A stretch of 64,000 nucleotides of DNA from Castellaniella sp047971665. Lineage in GTDB: Bacteria > Pseudomonadota > Gammaproteobacteria > Burkholderiales > Burkholderiaceae_B. The notes under the pieces are model-generated. The model had not been told where the DNA came from. It saw only the letters and a program-made list of their open reading frames with translations, and did no database searches. The stretch spans positions 1-64,000 of the forward strand of contig NZ_JBKEAA010000013.1 in the NCBI RefSeq assembly GCF_047971665.1. Direction: 5' to 3'. A program made the position numbers and the translations under genes. Below, in pieces: positions 44,092 to 52,991 of this stretch. Position 1 is the stretch's first letter, and each line of letters opens with the position of its first letter.

Positions 44092-44646
44092 ATGCTGCTA
44101 AAGCGAAGTGTTGTAATGCTGGCCCCTGTTCTTGCATCGGTTGTGCTGGCCGGCTGCCAGAGCAGGGCGCCGCGGCCAGACAACAGGAACGGTCCGCAAT
44201 CGACTGCGCAATCGTCAGAAGTTGCCGTTCAATCGGTTTCCCGGCAGGCCAGTACGGCTGCCAGGTATCAATCGGTCACTTTTTATCTGGCGCAGGATCA
44301 GCAGGCGCAGGGATTGTCCCGGCTTCAGATCGGAAAGGGCGTTCTCTGGTTTTCTCCTCAGGCAGTCATGAATGATGCTGATTTGGAGAATGTTCAGCCG
44401 CGTCGTTCTAACAATGGCCACCCTTTTGTTCGGTTTCAATTCACTCAGGCCGGTGCAAAAAAACTGGATGCGATCACGACAAAATACAGAGGAAATATAT
44501 TGATTACAACGGTCGGTAAAAACATCATCAGTCTGCTGCGTTTGGATATGTCGGCCAAACAAGGGATTCTGGATATTCCGATGCGAACTGATCAGGACGC
44601 AATCAATACAGCAAATGCCATATCTAGACAATGGAACAAGGGCTGA
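44092..44646 (+). CDS. Lipoprotein with a SecD periplasmic-head-like domain, next to the adhesin
   Basis: 184 residues. Signal peptide and lipobox VVLAGC put the lipid on Cys22; Gln follows at +2, so sorting to the outer membrane is expected. Residues about 25-55 are a Gln/Ser-rich linker. The rest (VTFYLAQDQQAQG, DADLENVQPRRSNNGHPFVRFQFTQAGAKKLDAITTKYRGNILITTVGKNIISLLRL) has the order seen in the SecD/SecDF P1 head: FxFTxxGAxxLxxIT, a GNxLITxVGKxI strand. It is 61 bp downstream of the adhesin on the same strand. By analogy with SadB, a lipoprotein that aids SadA export, it may help the adhesin; sequence likeness to SadB itself is not evident. Confidence 0.75.
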   Translation: MLLKRSVVMLAPVLASVVLAGCQSRAPRPDNRNGPQSTAQSSEVAVQSVSRQASTAARYQSVTFYLAQDQQAQGLSRLQIGKGVLWFSPQAVMNDADLENVQPRRSNNGHPFVRFQFTQAGAKKLDAITTKYRGNILITTVGKNIISLLRLDMSAKQGILDIPMRTDQDAINTANAISRQWNKG

Positions 44647-44852
44647 TTGCCGGCGTACTGTTTTAAAACATGCGTTTTTACCCGGCTCAAGTGGCTGTAA
44701 GGAGATGAGGGTGCCTACCTCGTATTTCGATTGGCAACGCCAGCTACCCCTGTGGCTGGCGAAATCCATTCAGTTTGATGAATTTCCATGAGGGTTTGTT
44801 CATGGCGTCGGGGAGCCTGATCCGTCAGATGGCGCTTTGCCGCCATGATGGA

Positions 44853-45878
44853 TTATCGATACAAGTGTTTTCTATAGGCTCCTGGAGGAGAGCCATATCG
44901 TTTTTTAAATAGCCTGGCTAAAGATCCCTCATCGGAGAAACCGCAATCCCACGCGATCTCGGCAACTGTGAATCTCATATCCTGTTCATTCCGGAATCGC
45001 TCGAGGACATGTCTCAGACGTACGTTCTGAAGTTGTTTTAAAAAGCTCTGCCCTTCTGGCGAGTATGTGGAAAATAATTTGTGCACATAGCGGACGGATA
45101 TCTCAAAATCCTCTGCGAGGCTTTGGGCAGTTGCGGTGGGATCGTTATAGTTATCGTGGATCCAGATCATCATTTGGTGATAAAGATGCTGGCGGGCGCC
45201 GTCGGATCGCGAGTTTGGAAAACCAGATTGCTCGGTATATACGGGTTTTTCCAATACCATCCTCATCATCAGGGAAAAAAGGTACGAAGTAAAAGCAGCT
45301 CTCAATGCAGGTGTCTGACGAATTGATTTCATCAAGGCTGCTTCTATTCCTGCCATGTAGTATGACAATATACGGGCCCATCCGTGTTCCTGCGAGAATC
45401 GAAGGCCTGCATATTTTTTAAGAGGGAAGCCCCATTCCCTCACCATTGCATCCGACATGGCAAAAATAGTACAGTCGATCCGCGAACTGTCCCAGTCATA
45501 GGTTTGCTTGGAATCGATCAGAATCAGGTCGCCTGCCAGCAACTGCGCATCGTGACCGCCATGATTGCTATGTGTGGGCGCGTTGGTTCGCACCAGCAGC
45601 AATCGAGGGTTTTCTTTGCCCAGGTTTGCTATTTCATCGGTTCCTCTGTGAGAATTGCATTGCTCGCCTTGAGCAAATATGATGGAGGCGCCGCCCAAGC
45701 CATATAGTTCGATATTGCCATCATAAGACCGGGTTAAAGGGTTTCCCATTTTAACACCAAGCACCCGTCGATCGATGAATTCATTCCAGGACTTGAAATT
45801 ATTTTTTTCCTGGGCTTCTTTTGTTTTAGGAGACAATGTATGGGTTAAGGATTCCATATTAATTTTGTTTGTCTTCAA
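44853..45878 (-). CDS. AraC-family transcriptional regulator
   Basis: 341 residues. The first 215 form a cupin-like sensing domain of the AraC_binding_2 kind (GGASIIFAQGEQCNSHRGTDEI, LLVRTNAPTHSNHGGHDAQLLAGDLILIDS). The C-terminal AraC/XylS DNA-binding domain spans about 240-340 with two helix-turn-helix units (ATAQSLAEDFEISVRYVHKLF, TVAEIAWDCGFSDEGSLARLFKKRYGSPPGAYRK). GC is near 45 percent, well below the neighbours. It faces the lipoprotein and adhesin genes tail to tail; control of them or of the downstream regulator/lyase pair is only a guess. Confidence 0.9.
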   Translation of the reverse strand: MKTNKINMESLTHTLSPKTKEAQEKNNFKSWNEFIDRRVLGVKMGNPLTRSYDGNIELYGLGGASIIFAQGEQCNSHRGTDEIANLGKENPRLLLVRTNAPTHSNHGGHDAQLLAGDLILIDSKQTYDWDSSRIDCTIFAMSDAMVREWGFPLKKYAGLRFSQEHGWARILSYYMAGIEAALMKSIRQTPALRAAFTSYLFSLMMRMVLEKPVYTEQSGFPNSRSDGARQHLYHQMMIWIHDNYNDPTATAQSLAEDFEISVRYVHKLFSTYSPEGQSFLKQLQNVRLRHVLERFRNEQDMRFTVAEIAWDCGFSDEGSLARLFKKRYGSPPGAYRKHLYR

Positions 45879-46429
45879 AACAGTATAAAAATGGATGGCT
45901 ATCTCGGGAACGCCTCTTTTACAAATTTCATACTTTTATTTTCAAGGTTTAATGTACATCGATACCCGCAATTGGTAAAGTATAGTCATAAAAAATTAAC
46001 ATTATTTAACTTAGTTATTAAAAATTTAACTTTTGAATTGGAAAAATTAAATATTTTTAAAGATCTGGAACAGCAAAGACCTTGGGGAATGCTTCTTTTT
46101 TATGTCTTTGTGTGAGTTCAAGGTCGAGCGACCTTTGCTGGGTGAAGTTCCCTTCAATAAAAGATCAAGGAAAGAAGGCAGGAAGAAATACAGGCAGGAC
46201 TGGTGTCTGGTCGGGCTGCTGTGGCCTGGAGACGGCAACAGGATGCATTGCCAGTGAAAAATCTCACAACCAGACAGCTGACCTGAACAGCCTGTTCGAC
46301 ATTTTTGCAGCGTGTCAGCCCTGGATGCGTGCGCCGTGTAGTCCATGCTACTGATTTCAGAAGATAGTAAATGCTAGTATTCATCCAATGACGGAAAGAT
46401 AATTCGTCAGCATGCGGATGGAGTGAGGG
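45879..46429. other. Very AT-rich spacer
   Basis: 551 bp without a convincing gene. About 45880-46060 is strongly AT-rich with A/T runs, in contrast to the GC-rich chromosome; it probably contains the AraC gene promoter and may bind a nucleoid silencer. A 74-codon frame at 45891-46115 lacks a ribosome site and domain. GC recovers by 46430. Confidence 0.6.
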
Positions 46430-47122
46430 GTGATTTCAAAAACAAAAGAATTCGAAGCATCTATCGATGTGCCTTGGGTCGTGTTCGATAACCTCTCCAT
46501 CTGGGACGAGGTGTTGCCTCTGGGGCGCCGTATCGTGTGGACGCGCGGCGAGCGGATTCGAGACCCGGGTGATCCCGCGCACAGCGTTTTCCTGATCCGT
46601 TCCGGGCTGATCAAGGTGTCCGCCGTCAGCCAGGAGGGCGTACAGCGCACCTTGTGGCTCCAGGGCGCTGGCAGCGTGCTGGGCGAAGCCGCCCTGTTGA
46701 GCGGCAAGCCCTATCGGCATGAAATCAGCGCCCTGGAACGGGTCGAGGCTCATGAATTTCCCGCGTCGGTGATCATGCGGGATCTGTTCGAGAAACACCC
46801 GGCCCTGAGCCGGCAGCTGCTGGTCAATATCGCGGCCAAATCCTATATCGGTTCGTCTCAGGTGGAGGATGCCGTCTTTCTGAACGGTCCCCAGCGGGTG
46901 GCCCGGCTGCTGTACGGTCTGGACCGGCTGCACCGGTCTGCCAGCCTGCCTGTTTCCCATAGGGAGATCGCGGAGATGCTGGGACTGCATCGGGTCACCG
47001 TCAGCAATGCCATCGGCCTGCTGCGGCGGGCGGGCCTGCTGGACGAAACGACACATGGAATCCGGGTCGCTGACTCGGCCGGACTGGTGGCCTATGCGCA
47101 GGGTCCATCCCCCGGCCCTTGA
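46430..47122 (+). CDS. Crp/Fnr-family transcriptional regulator
   Basis: 230 residues from a GTG start. cNMP-binding-like beta roll about 20-140 (RRIVWTRGERIRDPGDPAHSVFLIRSGLIKVSAV, GSVLGEAALLSG), dimer helix, and HTH about 170-215 (PVSHREIAEMLGLHRVTVSNAIGLLRRAGLL). There are no clustered cysteines, so it is not an Fe-S Fnr. The recognition helix LHRVTVSN is FNR/CRP-like. It ends 42 bp before the tyrosine phenol-lyase start on the same strand; it is probably the local regulator of that gene. Confidence 0.9.
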   Translation: MISKTKEFEASIDVPWVVFDNLSIWDEVLPLGRRIVWTRGERIRDPGDPAHSVFLIRSGLIKVSAVSQEGVQRTLWLQGAGSVLGEAALLSGKPYRHEISALERVEAHEFPASVIMRDLFEKHPALSRQLLVNIAAKSYIGSSQVEDAVFLNGPQRVARLLYGLDRLHRSASLPVSHREIAEMLGLHRVTVSNAIGLLRRAGLLDETTHGIRVADSAGLVAYAQGPSPGP

Positions 47123-47164
47123 GCTCTTTTCATGAGACCCGACCCTTTAAAGGAGGCAATACCG

Positions 47165-48544
47165 ATGGATACGATTTACACGGCCGAACCTTACAAGATC
47201 AAGATGGTCGAACCGATCGCCGTCACGACCCGCGAGCAGCGGGCGCGGTTCATCGCCGAGGCGGGATACAACACGTTCCTGCTGCGCTCGGATCAATGCT
47301 ATATCGATTTGCTGACCGATAGCGGCACGACCGCCATGAGCGACAACCAGTGGGCGGGCATGATGCTGGGGGACGAGGCCTATGCCGGCAGCCGCAATTT
47401 CATCCATCTGCAGGAGGTGGTCCGCCGCTACTATGGCTTCAAGCATATCGTGCCGACCCATCAGGGGCGGGGCGCCGAGAACCTGTTGTCGCGCCTGTGT
47501 ATCAAGCCTGGAGATTACGTGCCAGGGAACATGTATTTCACCACCACGCGCGCGCACCAGGAACTGAATGGCGCGAAATTCGTGGACATCATCATCGACG
47601 GGGCGCACGATCCGCAGATCGAATTGCCATTCAAGGGCAATATCGACCTGGCAAAGCTGCAGCGTCTGATCGACGAGGTCGGCGCGGACCGGATCCCCTA
47701 CGTCTGTGTGGCCGTGACGGTGAACCTGGCGGGGGGGCAGCCGGTCAGCATGGACAATCTGCGCGCCGTCAAGCGCCTGTGCGAGGCGTATGGCATCCAG
47801 GTGATGTTCGACGCCACCCGTTGCGTGGAGAACGCCTACTTCATCAAGGAGCGTGAGCCGGAATACGCCACGCGCACGATCGCTGAAATTCTCAAGGAAA
47901 TGATGAGCTACGCCGATGGCTGCACCATGAGCGGCAAGAAGGATTGCCTCGTCAACATCGGAGGTTTCCTGTGCATGAACGATGACCAGCTCTATCAGCG
48001 GGCGACCGAACTCGTCGTGCTGTTCGAGGGCATGCCCAGCTATGGCGGGCTGGCCGGACGCGATATGGAGGCGATGGCCCGGGGAATCGAGGAGTCGGTG
48101 GACTATCACTACATCCAGCATCGGATCGGTCAGTGCCGCTATCTCGCCGACCAGCTGGTCGCGGCCGGCATCCCCATCGTCAGGCCGGTGGGAGGACACG
48201 CGGTGTTCCTGGACGCCCGTGCGTTCCTCGATCATCTGCCCCAGGAAGTATTCCCGGCGCAGACGCTGGCGGCCCAGCTTTACCTGGAAAGCGGCGTGCG
48301 CAGCATGGAGCGAGGCATCGTGTCCGCCGGCCGCAACCAGGAGACGGGCGATCATCATCGGCCCAAGCTGGAACTGGTGCGTCTGACGATTCCCCGCCGC
48401 GTGTACACCTACGCGCACCTGGACATCGTGGCCCGGGCCTGCGAGGCGCTGTATCGTCACCGTCGCGACCTCAAGGGCATGAAGATGGTCTACGAACCCA
48501 AATTGCTGCGATTCTTCACCAGCCGTTTCGAACCGCTGGGCTGA
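47165..48544 (+). CDS. tpl: Tyrosine phenol-lyase (beta-tyrosinase)
   Basis: 459-residue PLP enzyme that splits L-tyrosine to phenol, pyruvate and ammonia, reversibly. It is tyrosine phenol-lyase rather than tryptophanase: the PLP lysine is K259 in MSGKKD, and the specificity triplet is Met381-Glu382-Arg383 (GVRSMERG), equal to Met379 and Arg381 of the Citrobacter enzyme, where tryptophanases have V and I. The C-terminal FFTSRF segment is TPL-like. Start ATG 47165 has a strong AAAGGAGG site. It follows the Crp/Fnr gene. The phenol-degrading partner is not in the window. Confidence 0.93.
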   Translation: MDTIYTAEPYKIKMVEPIAVTTREQRARFIAEAGYNTFLLRSDQCYIDLLTDSGTTAMSDNQWAGMMLGDEAYAGSRNFIHLQEVVRRYYGFKHIVPTHQGRGAENLLSRLCIKPGDYVPGNMYFTTTRAHQELNGAKFVDIIIDGAHDPQIELPFKGNIDLAKLQRLIDEVGADRIPYVCVAVTVNLAGGQPVSMDNLRAVKRLCEAYGIQVMFDATRCVENAYFIKEREPEYATRTIAEILKEMMSYADGCTMSGKKDCLVNIGGFLCMNDDQLYQRATELVVLFEGMPSYGGLAGRDMEAMARGIEESVDYHYIQHRIGQCRYLADQLVAAGIPIVRPVGGHAVFLDARAFLDHLPQEVFPAQTLAAQLYLESGVRSMERGIVSAGRNQETGDHHRPKLELVRLTIPRRVYTYAHLDIVARACEALYRHRRDLKGMKMVYEPKLLRFFTSRFEPLG

Positions 48545-48642
48545 GCGCATCCGGCAGCCACTCTCCGGGGCGTGTCCGACGGCGGCTTTCCATCTGTGGT
48601 CGCCCGACGTCCTGGACGTCTTGTCCGTCTACCGCTGACGGA

Positions 48643-49242
48643 TCATCCGAACAGCTTGCACGCGATTTCCGCCACGTGCCGGCCCTGAAAACGCGCGCCG
48701 TCCTGTTCGTTGGCCGATGGTTTGCGTGAGCCGTCGCCTCCGGCGATGGTGGATGCGCCATAGGGCGCTCCGCCAGTGACTTCGTCCAGGCGCATCTGAC
48801 CCTGGAAGCTATAGGGCAGGCCCACGACGACGAAGCCGAAATGCAGCATGTTCGAGATGATCGAAAACAGCGTGGTTTCCTGGCCGCCATGCTGTGTCGC
48901 TGTGCTGGTGAATGCGGCCCCTACCTTGCCATTCAACTGGCCGCTGGCCCACAGACCGCCCGCCTGGTCCAGAAAATTCGCCATTTGTGAGCACATGCGG
49001 CCGAAACGGGTGCCGCAGCCGATCAGAATGGCATCGTAGTCGGCCAGTTCCTTGACCTGCGCCACGGGCGCGGACTGGTCGAGTTTGTAGCCCGATTTGC
49101 GGGCGATTTCCTCAGGAACCAGTTCCGGCACACGTTTGATGTCGACCGTGGCCCCCGCGGATCGGGCGCCTTCGGCAATGGCCTGGGCCAGGGTTTCGAT
49201 GTGACCGTAGGTCGAGTGGTAGAGCACCAGTACTTTCGCCAT
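48643..49242 (-). CDS. wrbA: NAD(P)H:quinone oxidoreductase WrbA
   Basis: 199-residue flavodoxin-like FMN enzyme that reduces quinones with two electrons. The phosphate loop YHSTYGHIETLAQAIAEGA is near the start, GCGTRFGRMCSQMANFLDQAG is the WrbA insertion, and FTSTATQHGGQETTL and GLPYSFQGQ follow. Convergent with the tyrosine phenol-lyase gene and divergent from serS (111-bp gap). Confidence 0.96.
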   Translation of the reverse strand: MAKVLVLYHSTYGHIETLAQAIAEGARSAGATVDIKRVPELVPEEIARKSGYKLDQSAPVAQVKELADYDAILIGCGTRFGRMCSQMANFLDQAGGLWASGQLNGKVGAAFTSTATQHGGQETTLFSIISNMLHFGFVVVGLPYSFQGQMRLDEVTGGAPYGASTIAGGDGSRKPSANEQDGARFQGRHVAEIACKLFG

Positions 49243-49353
49243 GAGAAGGCTCCTTTCCTGAGAGATGCCTCATCCCGTCCGTTGCATGACGCAGCCGCGA
49301 CAGGATGGGGATTGAATACAATAGCTCTTTTCACGAATCTTCGTTATTTCGAC

Positions 49354-50691
49354 ATGCTCGACACCAATCTGCTGCGCAAGGACCTGGATCGCGTCGTGCG
49401 GGCGCTTGCCCGGCGCGGCCTGGCCTTTGATACGGACCGTTATCACGCTCTGGAGGCCCGCCGCAAAGCCGTCCAGGTTCAGACCGAAGAACTGCAGGCG
49501 CGGCGCAATGCGCTCGCCAAGCAGATCGGCCAGTTGAAGTCGCGCGGCGAGGACGCCTCGGCCGTGCTGGCCGAATCCCAGGCCATCCCCGACCGGCTCA
49601 AGGCCCTGGAACAGGATCTGGGCGCGGTGCAGCAGGAATTGTCCGCCTGGCTGATGACCCTCCCCAACTTGCCCGACGACAGCGTGCCGGATGGCGCCTC
49701 CGAGGCCGACAATATCGAGGTCCGCCGCTGGCTGCCGGGCGCGGCCGGAGCGGACGGCAATCCAGCCAGCCTGGGTTTCGAACCGCGCGATCACGTTGCC
49801 CTGGCCGAGCCTTTCGGGCTGGATTTCGAGTCGGCCCGGTCGTTGGTGGGCGCGCGCTTCATGATGTTGCGAGGCCCCATCGCCCGCCTGCACCGCGCGT
49901 TGGCGCAGTTCATGCTGGATGTGCAGACCGGCGAGCACGGTTACCAGGAATGCTATACGCCTTACATCGTCAATGGCGCTACCTTGTACGGTACCGGCCA
50001 GTTGCCCAAGTTCAAGGACGACATGTTCTGGGTGACCAAGGGCGGTCAGGGCAGCACACCGGACGACGAGGATCCGGTCGAGGATCTGTACCTGATTTCC
50101 ACTGCGGAAATCCCCCTGACCGGGACGGTGCGGGACCGCATTCTGGATGCGCAGGAGCTGCCGTTGCGGCTGACCGCGCATACACCGTGCTTCCGCTCCG
50201 AGGCGGGCAGTGGCGGACGCGACCTGCGCGGCCTGATCCGCCAGCACCAATTCGACAAGGTCGAGATGGTGCAGATTGTGCATCCGGACCAATCCTGGCA
50301 GGTGCTCGATGAGATGGTCGGTCACGCCGAGCATGTCCTGCAGGCGCTGGGCCTGCCGTACCGCACCGTGCTGCTGTGCGCGGGCGATATGGGCTTCGGA
50401 TCAGCCAAGACCTACGATCTGGAGGTCTGGCTGCCGGCGCAGAATACCTGGCGCGAAATCTCATCTGTGTCGAACTGCCTGGATTTCCAGGCGCGACGTC
50501 TGCAGGGGCGCTTTCGCCCCGAGGGCTCCAAGGCCAAGCCGGAATACCTGCATACCCTGAATGGGTCGGGGCTGGCCGTGGGACGCGCCCTGGTGGCGGT
50601 GCTGGAAAACTACCAGCAGGCCGATGGCAGCATTGCGATTCCGTCTGTGCTGCGCCCCTACATGGGGGGGCTGGAGGCGATCCGGGCCTGA
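49354..50691 (+). CDS. serS: Seryl-tRNA synthetase
   Basis: 445-residue class II synthetase. N-terminal coiled-coil tRNA arm about 25-105 (KAVQVQTEELQARRNALAKQIGQLKSR), motif 2 HTPCFRSEAGSGGRDLRGLIRQHQFDKVEMV and motif 3 LNGSGLAVGRALVAVLENYQQADGSIAIPSVLRPYMGG. ATG 49354 is standard; longer upstream frames overlap the wrbA leader. A TACAAT is at 49317-49322. A cognate tRNA-Ser lies about 0.8 kb downstream. Confidence 0.97.
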   Translation: MLDTNLLRKDLDRVVRALARRGLAFDTDRYHALEARRKAVQVQTEELQARRNALAKQIGQLKSRGEDASAVLAESQAIPDRLKALEQDLGAVQQELSAWLMTLPNLPDDSVPDGASEADNIEVRRWLPGAAGADGNPASLGFEPRDHVALAEPFGLDFESARSLVGARFMMLRGPIARLHRALAQFMLDVQTGEHGYQECYTPYIVNGATLYGTGQLPKFKDDMFWVTKGGQGSTPDDEDPVEDLYLISTAEIPLTGTVRDRILDAQELPLRLTAHTPCFRSEAGSGGRDLRGLIRQHQFDKVEMVQIVHPDQSWQVLDEMVGHAEHVLQALGLPYRTVLLCAGDMGFGSAKTYDLEVWLPAQNTWREISSVSNCLDFQARRLQGRFRPEGSKAKPEYLHTLNGSGLAVGRALVAVLENYQQADGSIAIPSVLRPYMGGLEAIRA

Positions 50692-50739
50692 GCGGTCAGA
50701 CGCGGGATCTGGCTGAGATGCATGCCGGCCTCGCCAGGC

Positions 50740-51102
50740 TCATGTTTTGTGGGTCTTCGGGCCTCGATAACGCCGCATGCCGGTCTGATTCGATGCCTCC
50801 GCGTCTGTGGCGGCAGATCGGCCCGACCGATGGGTGCCGCTGCGTGTGATCAGAAGCAGGCATCCTATCCAGAACAACAGCGTCAGGATTGTTGCCAACA
50901 GGCTGTGAAGGCTGTCGTAGCCGGTTGCGGCCGAGGCCTGGATGTCGAAGGTGTCGGCGATGGGCGGGATATTGCCCAGGCCCTCGACCAGCAAGCGACC
51001 GGGCAAGGTGAAGGCCCATTTCAGGGCGCCAATGATCTCCCATCCGGCAACCGAGCCGTTGCCGTCGACGTCGAGCACGAATTGCAGGGCTTGGATGTTC
51101 AT
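50740..51102 (-). CDS. Small membrane protein with an EF-hand loop
   Basis: 120 residues, not recognised beyond two features. Residues 11-22 form a canonical 12-residue EF-hand loop (DVDGNGSVAGWE: D at 1 and 3, N at 5, G at 6, E at 12), which suggests calcium binding; and residues about 65-90 are one strong transmembrane helix (LLATILTLLFWIGCLLLI). The C-terminus is basic. No signal peptide. Start ATG 51102 (MNIQALQFVLD). Between the 3' end of serS, on the other strand, and an IS remnant. Confidence 0.6.
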   Translation of the reverse strand: MNIQALQFVLDVDGNGSVAGWEIIGALKWAFTLPGRLLVEGLGNIPPIADTFDIQASAATGYDSLHSLLATILTLLFWIGCLLLITRSGTHRSGRSAATDAEASNQTGMRRYRGPKTHKT

Positions 51103-51229
51103 GGCGGACCTCCTGCTGCGTCTGATGCTTAGTTCACTATAGGCGGTTCCATGGTTTTGATCAATGCAGCCGTGCTTCCTGGGGCATTTCCTCAAGCTCT
51201 GGCAGCAGCACGATCCCGAAGGTCACAAG

Positions 51230-51397
51230 AGCCCTGATCGCTCAGTTCGAACCTCCAAACCCAATGGAATCACCGAAGGATTCCACACCAAGATGGAGAT
51301 GCTCTTGCGTAGGGCCTACGGCTTCAGGAATTTTGAGAATTACCGCATGAGGGTCTTGGCTCAATGCGGTTGGAACGGTGTCATCAACCGTGTCTGA
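51230..51397 (+). pseudogene. ISL3-family transposase C-terminal remnant
   Basis: The frame ending at TGA 51395-51397 encodes NGITEGFHTKMEMLLRRAYGFRNFENYRMRV, the characteristic C-terminus of ISL3-type transposases. The upstream part is missing or in other frames and no terminal repeat is evident, so it is an old fragment. It lies 110 bp from tRNA-Ser. Confidence 0.75.
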
Positions 51398-51507
51398 TGA
51401 ATGCCTATCCCCAGTTAATGGGGTAGAGCCACACCCTGCTGCGGACACTGATGGCGACAAAGGGAGGGAAACCGGTGGTAACCGACATCCCCCGTTTTGT
51501 TCCGAAG

Positions 51508-51598
<91 letters not shown>

Positions 51599-51830
51599 TA
51601 GTATGACTGCGGTCAAGCGTGGAATTCTAGCATAGAACGGGCCCACATCTTGGCTAGCCGGCCTCTGTTCAACATTACCGCAAAAATCCGCCATCGCCGC
51701 CCTCATGTTCTGGAACAGCATGATCTCAGGGTAGTGTTCCACCCCCCGACCCAAGAGGTGGAGCCGCGCAAATCCTCCGGGAAGAGGCCGTCGATTTTCA
51801 TCTACAGCGAGCGCGGCGATCTTCGTATCG

Positions 51831-52901
51831 TCAGGCTGGCGCCTGGCACTGATCGAGGGCGGAATAGTCGGTATAGCCTTCGGGCCCGGAGGCGTAGAAC
51901 AGTTCACGCCGGGGCGTGTTCAGCGCGGCGCGCTGCATGAATCGGGCCGGCAGGTCGGGATTGGCGATGAACAGCCGGCCAAATGCTGCCGCGTCTGCGT
52001 GGCCTTGCGCCAGTTTGCGTGATGCCTGGTCCTGGTCGAGCCCTTCGTTGATGATGAACTGTCCCGGAAATGCCTCCCGCATCATCGGTGCCAGACTGTC
52101 CGGACCGTCATGTTCGCGCAGGCAGAGGAAAGCGATGCCGCGTCGCCCCAGGGCCTCGGTCACCGTACCAAAGGTCTCGCGGGGTTGCGCATCGCCCATG
52201 TCATGGCTGTCGCCTCGCGGCGACAGATGGACGCCGACGCGCCCGGGCATCCAGGTCTCGAGGATTGCATCCGTGATCTCCAGCAGCAGCCGGACCCGGT
52301 TCTCGATGGAGCCGCCGTAGGCGTCCGTGCGCTGATTGGCGCCGCTCTGCAGGAATTGGTCGAGCAGGTAACCGTTGGCGGCGTGGATTTCCACGCCATC
52401 GAAACCCGCTGTCCGGGCGTTTTCCGCGCCTTGCCGGTAGGCCTGGATGAGACCGGGGATTTCCTCGATGTCCAGCGCGCGAGGCGTGACGTAGGCTTTC
52501 CTGGGCCTCACTAGACTGACGGTTCCGGCGGGCTGGAGGGCGCTGGGCGCGACCGGCGTTACGCCGCTCAAGTACAGCGGATCGGAAATGCGGCCCACGT
52601 GCCAGAGTTGCAGGATGATCCGTCCGCCTGTCTCATGCACGGCGGAGGTGACTTTCTGCCAGCCCCGGACCTGATCGTCGGACCAGATGCCGGGTGTGTC
52701 CGGGTAGCCGACGCCCATCGGGGTGACGGCGGTCGCCTCGCTGATGATCAGGCCGGCGCTGGCGCGTTGTCGGTAGTATTCGACCATCAGTTCACCGGGA
52801 ATGCGCCCGGGCTCGGCGCGGCAGCGGGTCAGGGGGGCCATGATGATGCGGTTGGGCAGCAACAGATCGCCGAGCTGAAGCGGGTCGAACAGGTCAGGCA
52901 T
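51831..52901 (-). CDS. Old Yellow Enzyme family ene-reductase (NemA-like)
   Basis: 356-residue FMN-dependent alkene reductase. IIMAPLTRCRA at the N-terminus, WHVGRISDP, the catalytic GFDGVEIHAANGYLLDQFLQSGANQRTDAYGGSIENR block near residue 175-210 with the substrate-binding His-Asn pair, and AFGRLFIANPDL. It reduces electrophilic alkenes or nitro-esters with NADPH. An AhpD-like gene lies 90 bp upstream on the same strand. The C-terminal end overlaps a non-coding stretch next to tRNA-Ser. Confidence 0.95.
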   Translation of the reverse strand: MPDLFDPLQLGDLLLPNRIIMAPLTRCRAEPGRIPGELMVEYYRQRASAGLIISEATAVTPMGVGYPDTPGIWSDDQVRGWQKVTSAVHETGGRIILQLWHVGRISDPLYLSGVTPVAPSALQPAGTVSLVRPRKAYVTPRALDIEEIPGLIQAYRQGAENARTAGFDGVEIHAANGYLLDQFLQSGANQRTDAYGGSIENRVRLLLEITDAILETWMPGRVGVHLSPRGDSHDMGDAQPRETFGTVTEALGRRGIAFLCLREHDGPDSLAPMMREAFPGQFIINEGLDQDQASRKLAQGHADAAAFGRLFIANPDLPARFMQRAALNTPRRELFYASGPEGYTDYSALDQCQAPA

Positions 52902-52991
52902 GTGCGTTTCCTGGAGAGACGAGACGAGGGGGGCGCCGCTGGCGCGCTGGAATCGCGGCGGCGCGTGGCGCCCATGAGGCGCGATCCATGA

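Noticed and set aside
45891..46115. A 74-residue small gene in the AT-rich spacer
   Set aside because: Start has no ribosome site; the frame is open only because of low stop frequency by chance; no domain or conserved feature.
47165..48544. Calling this gene tryptophanase
   Set aside because: Residues equivalent to Met379 and Arg381 of tyrosine phenol-lyase are present, whereas tryptophanase has Val and Ile.
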